Positions 1 through 7,683 of a stretch of DNA of 64,000 bases are shown here, one piece after another; position 1 is the first letter of the stretch; every line of letters starts with the position of its first letter. This stretch comes from Actinospineispora acaciae DSM 45401. GTDB lineage: Bacteria; Actinomycetota; Actinomycetes; Mycobacteriales; Pseudonocardiaceae. The notes beneath the pieces are model-generated. The model was not told the DNA's origin, did not search any database, and saw only the letters and a list, made by a program, of their open reading frames with translations. Made by a program: the position numbers and the translations under genes. The stretch spans positions 372,001 through 436,000 of the forward strand of contig NZ_JIAI01000006.1 in NCBI RefSeq assembly GCF_000620785.1. Reading direction: 5' to 3'.

Positions 1-1009
1 TGCAGTCCGGCACGTACGCCCCGTTGAACACCACCTTGTTGAGCACCGTGCGGTCGATGGACAGCTCGAACGCCTTGCGCAGGTCCTTGCGCTGCGCCAG
101 CGCGAAGTCGGGGGCCCGCGCGGGCTTGTCGGCGCCGTCCGCGTTGCCGATGTTGATGTCGATCCCCATATAGCCCAGCGAGGTGACCGGCCGCACCGCC
201 AGCCCCGGGTCGTCGCGGATCGTCTCCAGGTCCTGCGGGGCCGCGCGGTCGATGACGTCGACGTCGCCGGCGCGCAGGTCGGCCGCGCGGACGTTGGACG
301 GCGGGATCGCGTGGAACGTGACGCCGGGCAGGTGCACCTTGTCGCGGTCGTAGTAGTCGTTCGACCGCACCAGGTTGATCTCGTCCGCGCTCGGCCGCGA
401 CTCGAACTGGAACGGCCCGACGCACACCGGGTTCTGCGCGAACTTGTCGCCGAGCCGGTCCACCGCCGCCGGCGAGAGCACCATCCCGGAGCGGTCGGCC
501 AGGATGGAGGTCAGCGGCGCGAACGGCTTGGACAGCCCGAGCTGGATGGTGAGCGGGCCGATCGCCTGGATCGTCGACACCGACGACAGCTCCGAGGTCC
601 GCTGCGAGAGCTTGTTGGACTTGTGCCGCTGGATGCTGCGCACCACCGCGTCGGCGGTCATCGGGGTGCCGTCGTTGAACATCACGCCCGGGCGCAGCGG
701 GATCGTGTACGTCCGCCCGCCGTCGGTGATCTCCGGCAGCGCGGCCGCGAGCTGCGGCACCAGGTTCAGCCCCGCGTCGACGTCATAGAGCTTCTCGCAC
801 ATGTTCGCGAACACCATCCGGCCCACGAAGCTGCTCGCGATCGTCGGGTCCAGCGCGTCCGGCGCCTCCTGCAGCGCCACCACCGCGTAGCCCTCCCGCC
901 GGGCGCCGCCGGTCACGCTCGCCACGCACGAGGACAACACGAGCGCCGCGATGACGATCACGCCGGCGACCCGTGCGCCGCACCATTGCCGCCCACCGGG
1001 CCTCAGCAC
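1..1009 (-). CDS. ABC transporter substrate-binding lipoprotein, family 5 (3' end missing)
   Basis: This gene runs off the left edge, so only the first 336 residues are visible. A GTG start at 1009 gives a basic, hydrophobic leader ending in a lipobox-like VLSSC, so the product should be a lipid-anchored extracellular binding protein. The mature part reads as a family 5 (SBP_bac_5) peptide/nickel-type receptor: an ALDPTIASSF stretch near the N terminus, then segments typical of the family such as LRPGVMFNDGTPMTADAVV and FAQNPVCVGPF. The substrate cannot be read from sequence. The permease and ATPase genes are not visible and may lie beyond the left edge. Confidence 0.8.
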   Translation of the reverse strand, partial: MLRPGGRQWCGARVAGVIVIAALVLSSCVASVTGGARREGYAVVALQEAPDALDPTIASSFVGRMVFANMCEKLYDVDAGLNLVPQLAAALPEITDGGRTYTIPLRPGVMFNDGTPMTADAVVRSIQRHKSNKLSQRTSELSSVSTIQAIGPLTIQLGLSKPFAPLTSILADRSGMVLSPAAVDRLGDKFAQNPVCVGPFQFESRPSADEINLVRSNDYYDRDKVHLPGVTFHAIPPSNVRAADLRAGDVDVIDRAAPQDLETIRDDPGLAVRPVTSLGYMGIDINIGNADGADKPARAPDFALAQRKDLRKAFELSIDRTVLNKVVFNGAYVPDC

Positions 1010-1079
1010 GCATACTGCATACAGAGCCGCGCGCCCGTTGGCAAGCCTCGTACACGCAATTCCGCAGAGCGGTCGTTCG

Positions 1080-1143
1080 AGGTCAGAGGCCGTGAGTGGT
1101 TAGCGGGGCTATAGCACCGCTAACCACTCACGGCCTCTGACCT
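1080..1143. repeat. Long perfect hairpin, copy 1 of a GTGAGTGG repeat family
   Basis: Two 27-bp arms (1080-1106 and 1117-1143) are perfectly complementary around a 10-base loop containing CTATAG. The inner part of the arm, CCGTGAGTGGTTAGCGG, resembles the arms of the hairpins at 27547-27592 and 32769-32812, and the loops share an ATAG core. No T-run follows. It lies upstream of the solute-binding gene and downstream of a decayed regulator. It may be a bidirectional terminator or a dispersed palindromic repeat. The rest of 1010-1303 shows no gene. Confidence 0.75.
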
Positions 1144-1303
1144 GCGGTTTTGTGGGACGACACGAAGTGGCGCCAGTCGTCGAACGCGAAGTGGATCGCG
1201 GGGCCGGCGCTGATCGCCGGATCTTGGACGCCAGGCGTTCCAAGCCGACTCGGATTTATCGCCAATCCGCGGCCAACCTGTCCACGTCCGCCGCGCTCGC
1301 GCC

Positions 1304-1512
1304 CTAGAACCGCATCAGCTTCTCGACGTCCTCCGGCGGCTGCTGCTTGCGGCCTGTATCCAGGTGGCTGAGCCGACCGGGCGAGCTGCCCAGGTTCTTG
1401 GCCGCGCGGCGGCCGTCCGACCCGCGCGGTTGCGGCACTGGCTCAGCTCGACACCGATCAACCACCGCGGGGCGGACGGTATATCCCTGCCTGCCACGCG
1501 CACCTTCCCGTC
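1304..1512 (-). pseudogene. Decayed XRE-family (HTH_31) regulator fragment
   Basis: One minus-strand frame reads SAPRWLIGVELSQCRNRAGRT and the neighbouring frame continues with RRAAKNLGSSPGRLSHLDTG and then EDVEKLMRF before a stop at 1304. Joined, these match the N-terminal helix-turn-helix of actinobacterial XRE/DUF5753 regulators, where the pattern is an LRxLREAAGLT-like start followed by LGxSPSKxSRxETG. A frameshift separates the halves, and the roughly 200-residue C-terminal domain is absent. The fragment cannot make a working regulator. The frame assignment is my own reading, so the limits are approximate. Confidence 0.55.
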
Positions 1513-1553
1513 CGTCGCCGATCTTGTGAGTGGCCAGCCTCCCCGGTCGTCAA

Positions 1554-1748
1554 CTAGCACTTCCCGCATGGGGTGCAGTAGAGGCGTCCGCTGCATTCCA
1601 TGCAGGTCCGGCAGCCATAGGTTATCTTGCCGGGCTCGAGAATGCAGGTGTCAGTCCATGATGGACCACATCCGGCGAACGCCTCCCCCTTGCGTAGTAT
1701 TCGGTCCAGGAGTCGATCGCTGAGGTTGCCCAGGTTGCTGATCATCAT
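1554..1748 (-). CDS. Small cysteine-rich peptide, 64 aa
   Basis: The gene starts at ATG 1748 (a second ATG follows directly), with a GGAG Shine-Dalgarno 5 bases upstream. The product splits into a Cys-free leader-like N terminus (NLGNLSDRLLDRILRKGEAFAG, residues 5-26) and a compact C terminus with eight cysteines at 27, 35, 46, 49, 52, 58, 61 and 64, ending CTPCGKC. The AT content is higher than in neighbouring genes. No signal peptide is evident and no modification enzyme or transporter is adjacent. The layout suggests a metal-binding mini-protein or a RiPP-like precursor. I do not recognise a named family, so function is unassigned. Confidence 0.55.
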   Translation of the reverse strand: MMISNLGNLSDRLLDRILRKGEAFAGCGPSWTDTCILEPGKITYGCRTCMECSGRLYCTPCGKC

Positions 1749-1956
1749 AGGACTCCATTCATGATCTACGGCATGTACCGCCGTTCCAGAAGTGTCCGCA
1801 TGCGGTTGAAATCATTAAACGTGAACCTTGCACACGAAGCGCACATTTCGTCTTACGGATGGAGTATTCGATTGATATGCGAGCGACCGCGTGAACACGC
1901 GTGGGCCGCCGCGGCGCCTTGCTGGTCACGCTGCCGGTGAGTGGCACCGGCGTGGG

Positions 1957-2913
1957 TCAGGCGTCCTCGTCGGGTGGGGGTTCGGCGCCAGCTTTTTCGT
2001 CGCGGTCGGCCCAGGCTAGGAGTTCGTCGAGGGAGAACACCGTGTCGTCTATGGCGGCGTGGAGGTCGCCGAGGTCGGCGAAGCGGGCGGGCATGGTGGC
2101 GATGGTGAAGTCGGCCGGGTTCACGTCGGGGAGCTCGGACCAGGTGATGGGGGCGGACACGGGGGCCTCGGGGACGCCGCGGACGGAGTAGGCGCAGCGC
2201 AGGGTGTGGTCGCGGGTGTTCTGGTTGTAGTCCACGAACACGGACGCCGGGTCGCGGTCCTTGCGCCACCAGGTCAGGTCGACCAGCTCGCCGGCGCGGC
2301 GCTGGACCTCGCGGGCGAACGCGTGTGCGGCGCGGCGGACGTCGGCGAAGCCCCAGCGCGGCTCGATGCGGACGTAGATGTGCAGGCCCTTGCCGCCGGA
2401 GGTCTTCGGCCAGCCCACCGCGCCCAGGTCGTCGAGCACCTCGCGGGAGACGGCGGCCACCCTGCGGACGTCGTCGAACGTGGCCTGGGGCATCGGGTCC
2501 AGGTCGATGCGCCACTCGTCGGGCTTCTCGACGTCCGCGCGCCGCGAGTTCCAGGGGTGGAACTCCACGGTGGACATCTGGACGGCCCAGATCACGTCGG
2601 CGGGGTGGGTCACGCACAGCTCGTGCGCGTGCCGCTTGTAGCGGGGGAACTCGACGCGGACGGTCTGCACCCAGTCCGGCGCGCCGCCCGGCAGCCGCTT
2701 CTGGTGGACCTTCTCGCCGGTCACGCCGGTGGGGAAGCGGTGGAGCATGCACGGGCGGTCACGCAGGGCGCGGACCACGCCGTCGCCGACCGCCAGGTAG
2801 TAGCGCGCCAGGTCGAGCTTGGTCTCCCCGCGCGCGGGGAAGTAGACCCGGTCCGGGTTGCTGATCCGGACCGTGCGGTCACCGACCTCCAGCTCGAGCG
2901 CGGGCGAGGGCAC
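1957..2913 (-). CDS. LigD-type polymerase (PrimPol-fold) domain protein
   Basis: This is a stand-alone 318-residue homologue of the polymerase domain of bacterial ligase D, which adds (ribo)nucleotides at double-strand breaks in Ku-dependent end joining. Visible marks are the N-terminal SNPDRVYFP, HPWNSR at 119-124 and the metal-binding DxD pair in RIDLDP (D137, D139), followed by SGGKGLHIYV. No ligase or nuclease domain is attached, and no ku gene is in the window. The start is GTG, 9 bases after the stop of the upstream DUF2631 gene, so the two are probably co-transcribed. The acidic tail PPPDEDA is typical of actinobacterial versions. Confidence 0.9.
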   Translation of the reverse strand: MPSPALELEVGDRTVRISNPDRVYFPARGETKLDLARYYLAVGDGVVRALRDRPCMLHRFPTGVTGEKVHQKRLPGGAPDWVQTVRVEFPRYKRHAHELCVTHPADVIWAVQMSTVEFHPWNSRRADVEKPDEWRIDLDPMPQATFDDVRRVAAVSREVLDDLGAVGWPKTSGGKGLHIYVRIEPRWGFADVRRAAHAFAREVQRRAGELVDLTWWRKDRDPASVFVDYNQNTRDHTLRCAYSVRGVPEAPVSAPITWSELPDVNPADFTIATMPARFADLGDLHAAIDDTVFSLDELLAWADRDEKAGAEPPPDEDA

Positions 2914-2922
2914 GGCGGTCGC

Positions 2923-3198
2923 TCAGCGCCGCCAGGAATGCCGCCGCTTGAGGCTGTAGCGGATCAGCCCGCCGGCCATCAGGACCGCGACGGCCACCAG
3001 CCAGACGTCCTCCACCCGGCCCTGGTGGTTCCCGAACAGCATGAGCAGCATGATGATCGTCGACAGCCAGCCGGCGATGATCATCCCCCGGGGGAACCCG
3101 CCGTGCCAGCCCCACTCCGCGGACGGCTCGTCCTCCGGGTCCACCTTCGCCGGCGGCCGACCGTTCCGCCTGGCCAGCTCCTGCCCGGTGCCTGTCAC
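2923..3198 (-). CDS. DUF2631 small membrane protein
   Basis: A 91-residue protein of the actinobacterial DUF2631 family. It has a hydrophilic N terminus, the family-typical SAEWGWHGGFP block, two closely spaced membrane segments (roughly 39-57 and 64-80) and a very basic tail. I chose GTG 3198 because a strong GGGAGG sits just upstream. A GTG at 3210 would add only four residues and would overlap that ribosome-binding site. The function is unknown. It precedes the LigD-Pol gene and diverges from dxr. Confidence 0.75.
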   Translation of the reverse strand: MTGTGQELARRNGRPPAKVDPEDEPSAEWGWHGGFPRGMIIAGWLSTIIMLLMLFGNHQGRVEDVWLVAVAVLMAGGLIRYSLKRRHSWRR

Positions 3199-3280
3199 CC
3201 TGCCTCCCACGCATGTTCGTCGCTCATCATCATGGTGTCACACGCTCGGGATAACGCGGTGTTCGGGAGAATGTGACTCG

Positions 3281-4462
3281 ATGACGACTCGCGGCGTGCT
3301 CGTGTTGGGATCCACCGGCTCGATAGGTACTCAGGCGCTGGACGTGGTCCGGGCCAACCCGGACCGGTTCCGGGTGACCGGCCTGGCCGCCGGCGGTGCG
3401 GACGTGGGGTTACTGGCGCGCCAGGCCGTCGAGTTCGAGGTGCCGTTGGTGGCTGTGGCCAACCAGGAAGCGGCCCGCGAGCTGAGGGGCGCGCTGGGGC
3501 CGGCGGTGCGGGTGCTGGCCGGGCCGGATGCGGTGCTGGAGCTGATCGCGGACGCCCCGTCCGACGTGGTGCTCAACGGGATCACCGGTTCGCGCGGGCT
3601 GCGGCCGACGCTGGCCGCGCTGGCCACCGGGGCGACGCTGGCGCTGGCCAACAAGGAGTCGCTGGTCGCGGGCGGTCCGCTGGTCACCAAGGCGGCGGCG
3701 CCGGGCCAGATCGTGCCGGTCGACTCCGAGCACTCCGCGCTGGCCCAGTGCCTGCGCGGCGGCCGGGCCGAGGAGGTGGCCAAGCTGGTGCTGACCGCAT
3801 CCGGCGGCCCGTTCCGAGGTCGGCGCCGCGATGAGCTGGAGTTCGTCGGCGTGGACGAGGCGCTCAAGCACCCGACCTGGGACATGGGCCCGATGGTGAC
3901 CATCAACTCCGCCACCCTGGTGAACAAGGGCCTGGAGCTGATCGAGGCGCACCTGCTGTTCGGCGTCCCCTATGACCGGATCGACGTCGTGGTCCACCCC
4001 CAGTCCGTGATCCACTCCATGGTGACGTTCACCGACGGTGCCACGATCGCCCAGGCCAGCCCGCCGGACATGCGGCTGCCCATCGCGCTGGCCCTCGGCT
4101 GGCCGGACCGGGTGCCCGACGCCGCCCCTGCCTGCGACTTCGCCGAGCCGACCAGCTGGACGTTCGAGCCGCTGGACAACGAGGCGCTGCCCGGCGTGGC
4201 GCTGGCCAGAGCCGCCGGAACCGCCGGTGGCTGCCTGCCGGCGGTGTTCAACGCGGCCAACGAGGAGGCGGTCGCCGCGTTCGTGGCCGGCAAGCTGCGG
4301 TTCACCGAGATCACCGACGTGGTCCGCGACGCGCTCGCGGCCGCGCACGGATGTAACACGGATCCAGATACGGTGGATGACGTGTTGTCGGCCGAGCGCT
4401 GGGCGCGCGCCCGCGCTCGCGAGCTGGTGGACGCCGCCGTGGCGAGAGGATCGATCGGGTGA
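3281..4462 (+). CDS. dxr: 1-deoxy-D-xylulose 5-phosphate reductoisomerase
   Basis: The enzyme converts 1-deoxy-D-xylulose 5-phosphate to 2-C-methyl-D-erythritol 4-phosphate with NADPH, the first committed step of the MEP isoprenoid pathway. The 393-residue product has the NADPH-binding GSTGSIG (10-16), LANKESLVAGG, the metal/substrate region PVDSEHSA, and the NSATLVNKGLELIEAHLLF block of the family. The start is ATG 3281 with GGGAGA upstream; the longer open frame lacks homology. The stop overlaps the GTG start of the site-2 protease by four bases, an order shared with mycobacteria. Confidence 0.97.
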   Translation: MTTRGVLVLGSTGSIGTQALDVVRANPDRFRVTGLAAGGADVGLLARQAVEFEVPLVAVANQEAARELRGALGPAVRVLAGPDAVLELIADAPSDVVLNGITGSRGLRPTLAALATGATLALANKESLVAGGPLVTKAAAPGQIVPVDSEHSALAQCLRGGRAEEVAKLVLTASGGPFRGRRRDELEFVGVDEALKHPTWDMGPMVTINSATLVNKGLELIEAHLLFGVPYDRIDVVVHPQSVIHSMVTFTDGATIAQASPPDMRLPIALALGWPDRVPDAAPACDFAEPTSWTFEPLDNEALPGVALARAAGTAGGCLPAVFNAANEEAVAAFVAGKLRFTEITDVVRDALAAAHGCNTDPDTVDDVLSAERWARARARELVDAAVARGSIG

Positions 4463-5679
4463 GCTTTGCTCTGGGTGTGGTGCTGTTTGCGCTGGGTATC
4501 GGCATCTCGGTAGCGCTGCACGAGGCGGGCCACATGTGGTCGGCCAGGGCGTTCGGGATGAAGGTACGCCGTTACTTCATCGGCATGGGGCCCACCGTGT
4601 TCTCGTTCCGCCGAGGCGAGACCGAGTACGGGCTCAAGTGGCTGCCGGTCGGCGGGTTCTGCGACATCGCCGGCATGACCGCGCTGGACCCGGTCACCGT
4701 CGAGGAGGCGCCGCGCGCGTTCAACCGCAAGAAGACCTGGAAGCGCGTGGTCGTGCTGTGCGCGGGCTCGGCCATGCACTTCATGATCGGCATCTTCCTG
4801 GTCTATGTGCTGGCGGTCTCCTCCGGCCTGGCCCACGCCGACAAGGGCGCCATCGCCGGCGCGGCGTCCTGTGTCCCGGCCAACCAGAACCCCATCACGC
4901 TCGAGCTCACGCCGTGCTCGCCGAACGAGGTCTCGCCGGCCCAGCGCGCCGGCATCCAGCCCGGTGACAAGATCCTCTCCGTCGGCGGGACGCCCACCCC
5001 GCAGTGGCAGGACGCGGTGACCGCGATCCGCCACCAGTCCGGCCCCACCCCGTTCGTCCTGGAGCGCGACGGTCAGCAGCGCACCGTGACGGTGGACGTG
5101 ATGTCCGTGCAGCGCGCCCCGATCGACGCCGCCCGCAACGACCCGAGCACCCGGTTGGAGCCGGTGGGCGCCATCGGCCTGGGCCCCAAGCCGGCCGTGA
5201 TCGTCAAGTACGGCCCGATCGACGCCATCCCGGCCACCTTCGCGTTCACCGGCATGATGTTCGAAGGCACCTGGGAAGGCCTGAAGATGTTCCCGGAGAA
5301 GGTGCCCGCCGTGCTCAAGGCGCTCACCGGCGTGGAGGACCGCAACCGCCCGGTCAGCGTGGTCGGCGTCAGCATCATCGGCGGCGACGCCGTCGACCAG
5401 GGCCAGTGGGCGTTCTTCATCTCGCTCCTGGCGGTGTTCAACTTCTTCATCGGCGTGTTCAACCTGCTGCCGCTGCTGCCGCTGGACGGCGGACATGTGG
5501 CCGTGAACCTGTACGAACGGATCCGCGACGGGGTCCGCCGCCGCATGGGCAAGACCGCGATGCCCCCGGTCGACTACACCCGGTTGATGCCCGTCACCTA
5601 CGTCTTCATCCTGATCATCGCCGGCATCAGCCTGCTCACCATCACCGCCGACATCGTCAACCCGATCCGCCTCAACTGA
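4459..5679 (+). CDS. rip1: RIP (site-2) intramembrane zinc metalloprotease
   Basis: A 406-residue M50B membrane protease of the Rip1/RseP type, which cleaves transmembrane anti-sigma factors and other single-pass proteins. The zinc motif HEAGH is at 21-25 in the first membrane segment. A PDZ domain lies around 170-240. The second active-site motif, NLLPLLPLDGGH, comes near 335-347. The gene starts at GTG overlapping the dxr stop (GTGA), so translation is coupled. The dxr-rip1-ispG order is conserved in actinobacteria, but here ispG is separated by an inserted iron-uptake operon. Confidence 0.95.
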   Translation: MSFALGVVLFALGIGISVALHEAGHMWSARAFGMKVRRYFIGMGPTVFSFRRGETEYGLKWLPVGGFCDIAGMTALDPVTVEEAPRAFNRKKTWKRVVVLCAGSAMHFMIGIFLVYVLAVSSGLAHADKGAIAGAASCVPANQNPITLELTPCSPNEVSPAQRAGIQPGDKILSVGGTPTPQWQDAVTAIRHQSGPTPFVLERDGQQRTVTVDVMSVQRAPIDAARNDPSTRLEPVGAIGLGPKPAVIVKYGPIDAIPATFAFTGMMFEGTWEGLKMFPEKVPAVLKALTGVEDRNRPVSVVGVSIIGGDAVDQGQWAFFISLLAVFNFFIGVFNLLPLLPLDGGHVAVNLYERIRDGVRRRMGKTAMPPVDYTRLMPVTYVFILIIAGISLLTITADIVNPIRLN

Positions 5680-5704
5680 CCGTCGTCGCGCACCTTGCTG
5701 GGGT

Positions 5705-5730
5705 GTCGCACACGGTGCGGCGTGTGCGAC
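5705..5730. terminator. Hairpin between convergent genes
   Basis: GTCGCACAC and GTGTGCGAC form a perfect 9-bp stem around an 8-base loop. It lies between the rip1 stop and the convergent ThuA-like gene. There is no T-run, as is common in high-GC actinomycetes, and it could serve both strands. Confidence 0.6.
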
Positions 5731-5741
5731 GGCCCGGTTAG

Positions 5742-6362
5742 CTATGCGGCGGCCGTTTCGGCCGCGAGCCAGTGGAGCAGGCCGTGTAGGAGTCGAGTCG
5801 CGGCGGGCATGAAGTTGCTGCCATGGTGGTGCACGGGGTCCATGGTGGTGACGACCAGGCGGCCCGGTGAGGCCCGGTCCTCGTAGAGGATGGCGCCGGC
5901 GGGGTCGTCGGCCGAGGCCAGGACGGTGGCGCCGGCGGGCGGGTGCAGCAGGCCGTGGTAGTGCCAGATCACGTCCTCGTGGTTCAGGTGGTTCCAGATC
6001 GGGTGGTCGGGGGCGTGCGTGTGGATGCCGGGGTCCTCGCCGGTGCGCCACCACCAGAAGTTCGTCGGCCGGGGCGACCAGCGCAGGCCGGGCAGCCAGG
6101 TGTGTGCCTCCACCTCGCCGAGCACGACCAGGGTGCCGCCGCGCTCCGGCACCTCGCGCAGCGTGCCGGCGTGCTCGCGGAGCAGGCCGGGGTGCAGCCG
6201 ATCGCAGACGATCACGGTGTCCAGGGTGGACAGGGTGTCCAGAGCGGACTGTTCGGGCAGGTACAGCGGGTGCGTGACGTGCTCGGTGACCACCGGGTCG
6301 GCGAGCGTGGCCAGGTGGTAGGAGGCGCCGCCGTGCAGCAGGCCGATGCGCGGGCGGCTCAC
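5742..6362 (-). CDS. ThuA-like / class I glutaminase-fold protein (second of a pair)
   Basis: A 206-residue cytoplasmic protein, last gene of the iron-type ABC operon. It resembles ThuA-like members of the class I glutamine amidotransferase fold: an early IGLLHGG strand, GGTLVVLGEV after a helix, HPIWNHLNHEDVIWHYHGLL in the middle, and a C-terminal GRLVVTTMDPVHHHG followed by a terminal helix ending in LLHWLA. No cysteine nucleophile elbow is visible, so classic glutaminase activity is unlikely. The GTG start overlaps the upstream paralogue's stop (GTGA). The His-rich segments could bind metal, but that is inference. The exact role is unknown. Confidence 0.6.
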   Translation of the reverse strand: MSRPRIGLLHGGASYHLATLADPVVTEHVTHPLYLPEQSALDTLSTLDTVIVCDRLHPGLLREHAGTLREVPERGGTLVVLGEVEAHTWLPGLRWSPRPTNFWWWRTGEDPGIHTHAPDHPIWNHLNHEDVIWHYHGLLHPPAGATVLASADDPAGAILYEDRASPGRLVVTTMDPVHHHGSNFMPAATRLLHGLLHWLAAETAAA

Positions 6363-6943
6363 CGGCCGAGCACCCAGCCGAGCAGGGCCGGGGTCATCCG
6401 GGCGGCGGTGGTGTCGTCCTCGGCGTAGCCCCAGAGGTCGTTGCCGCCGTGCACCAGCACCTCGCCGGAGCCGTGCGGGTACACCGCGTCGAGCGGCAGC
6501 CGCTGAGGACCGAGCCCGTGCACCACCAGGGCGGACGCCGGCAGCTCGGGGTAGTGGCCCCGGCCGTAGAAGCCGGCCACCCCGCGCCGGAACGTCAGGT
6601 CGGCGGTGTCCACGCCGTGCCACACAGGATGCTCGGCCAGCCGGTGCACGGTCAGGTCCGCGACACTGCGATACGCCAGCGGCGCGAACGGGCACAGGCC
6701 CGCCACGAACGGCAGGACCACCTGCCCGCAGACCACGAGCCGGCCGCCGCCGCGCACGAAATCGTCCAGCAGCGGACGGTGCGCACGCAGGAATACCTGG
6801 TCGACGTGCGCGCCGAGGAGCATTCCGCGCACCCCGGTGAGATCGGCCGAGGGCAGCGCGTAGAGGTCCAGGTCGGCGCACTCCGCGTGGACGCCCAGGG
6901 CGGACGACGTCCCCATGGTCGGCACGAGCACGGGCGCGGGCAT
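6359..6943 (-). CDS. ThuA-like / class I glutaminase-fold protein (first of a pair)
   Basis: A 194-residue paralogue of the downstream gene with the same plan: GGGRLVVCGQVVLPF, HPVWHGVDTADLTFRRGVAG, GSGEVLVHGGNDLWGY and a final helix ending LLGWVLGR. I chose ATG 6943, which overlaps the ATPase stop as TGATG; the longer frame would run into the ATPase gene. Together the two genes form the distal part of the binding-protein, permease, ATPase operon. This suggests a step linked to the imported ligand, such as intracellular processing of a ferric siderophore, but nothing in the sequence proves that. Confidence 0.6.
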   Translation of the reverse strand: MPAPVLVPTMGTSSALGVHAECADLDLYALPSADLTGVRGMLLGAHVDQVFLRAHRPLLDDFVRGGGRLVVCGQVVLPFVAGLCPFAPLAYRSVADLTVHRLAEHPVWHGVDTADLTFRRGVAGFYGRGHYPELPASALVVHGLGPQRLPLDAVYPHGSGEVLVHGGNDLWGYAEDDTTAARMTPALLGWVLGR

Positions 6944-7683
6944 CAGCCGTACCGGGGCGCCAGCACCTTGCGGCGGGCGCCGTCGTCGTCGAACCACACG
7001 GTCCGCACCGGCACGCCGTACAGCTCGCCGAGCGCGTCGTCGGTGAGCATCGCGTCCGCGGGCCCGGTCTCGACCCGACCGGCCGGCAGCATCAGCGCCA
7101 CCCGGTCGGCCAGCGACACCGCGTGGTCGGGGTGGTGGGTGGTGAGCAGCACGCCCAGCCCGCCGTCGGCCAGCTCGCGCAGCAACGCCAGCACCCGGCC
7201 CTGGTTGGCCAGGTCCAACGCCGAGGCCGGCTCGTCCAGGATCACCACCTCGCTGTCCGACGCGATCGCCCGCGCGATCAGCACCAGCTGCCGTTCCCCG
7301 CCGCTGAGCTGGGCGTACGGGCGGTCGGCCAGCCCGGTCAGGCCGACCCTGCGCAGCGCGGACTCGGCGACGGCGCGGTCCCGGGCGCTCGGCGTGGAGT
7401 AGGCGCGGACGTGCCGGGCGCGGCCCATGACGACCATGTCCAGCACCCCGTAGCCGAACCCGGAGCCCAGCGCCTGCGGCACGTAGCCGACCGCGCCCGC
7501 CCCCCGCACCTCGCCCTCCAGCGGCCGCAGCAACCCGGCCGCGCAGCGCAGCAGGGTGGTCTTGCCCCGGCCGTTCGGCCCGAGCACGACAGTCACCTCG
7601 CCGCCCCGCACGGCCATGTCGACCTCGCGGAACAGCCAGTCGCCCCGAGGGTGGGCGAACCCGACCCGGTGCAGCTCAAGCAT
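6943..7683 (-). CDS. ABC transporter ATP-binding protein (FecE-type)
   Basis: The 246-residue ATPase of a siderophore/vitamin-type importer. It has Walker A GPNGRGKTT near residue 34, the Q-loop region around GYVPQALG, the signature LSGGERQLVLIARA, Walker B VVILDEPASALD and the switch His in TTHHPDHA. It overlaps the permease start region by 8 bases and couples to the ThuA-like gene by TGATG. It should act on the cytoplasmic face of the 7676-8752 permease. Confidence 0.93.
   Translation of the reverse strand: MLELHRVGFAHPRGDWLFREVDMAVRGGEVTVVLGPNGRGKTTLLRCAAGLLRPLEGEVRGAGAVGYVPQALGSGFGYGVLDMVVMGRARHVRAYSTPSARDRAVAESALRRVGLTGLADRPYAQLSGGERQLVLIARAIASDSEVVILDEPASALDLANQGRVLALLRELADGGLGVLLTTHHPDHAVSLADRVALMLPAGRVETGPADAMLTDDALGELYGVPVRTVWFDDDGARRKVLAPRYG

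Noticed and set aside
311..1114. Long plus-strand ORF of 267 codons at the left end
   Set aside because: It is the antisense shadow of the solute-binding protein; its translation is Arg/His-rich with no family pattern.
3970..6054. 694-codon minus-strand ORF over dxr and rip1
   Set aside because: Low-complexity, His/Arg-rich translation opposite two clear genes; a high-GC shadow.
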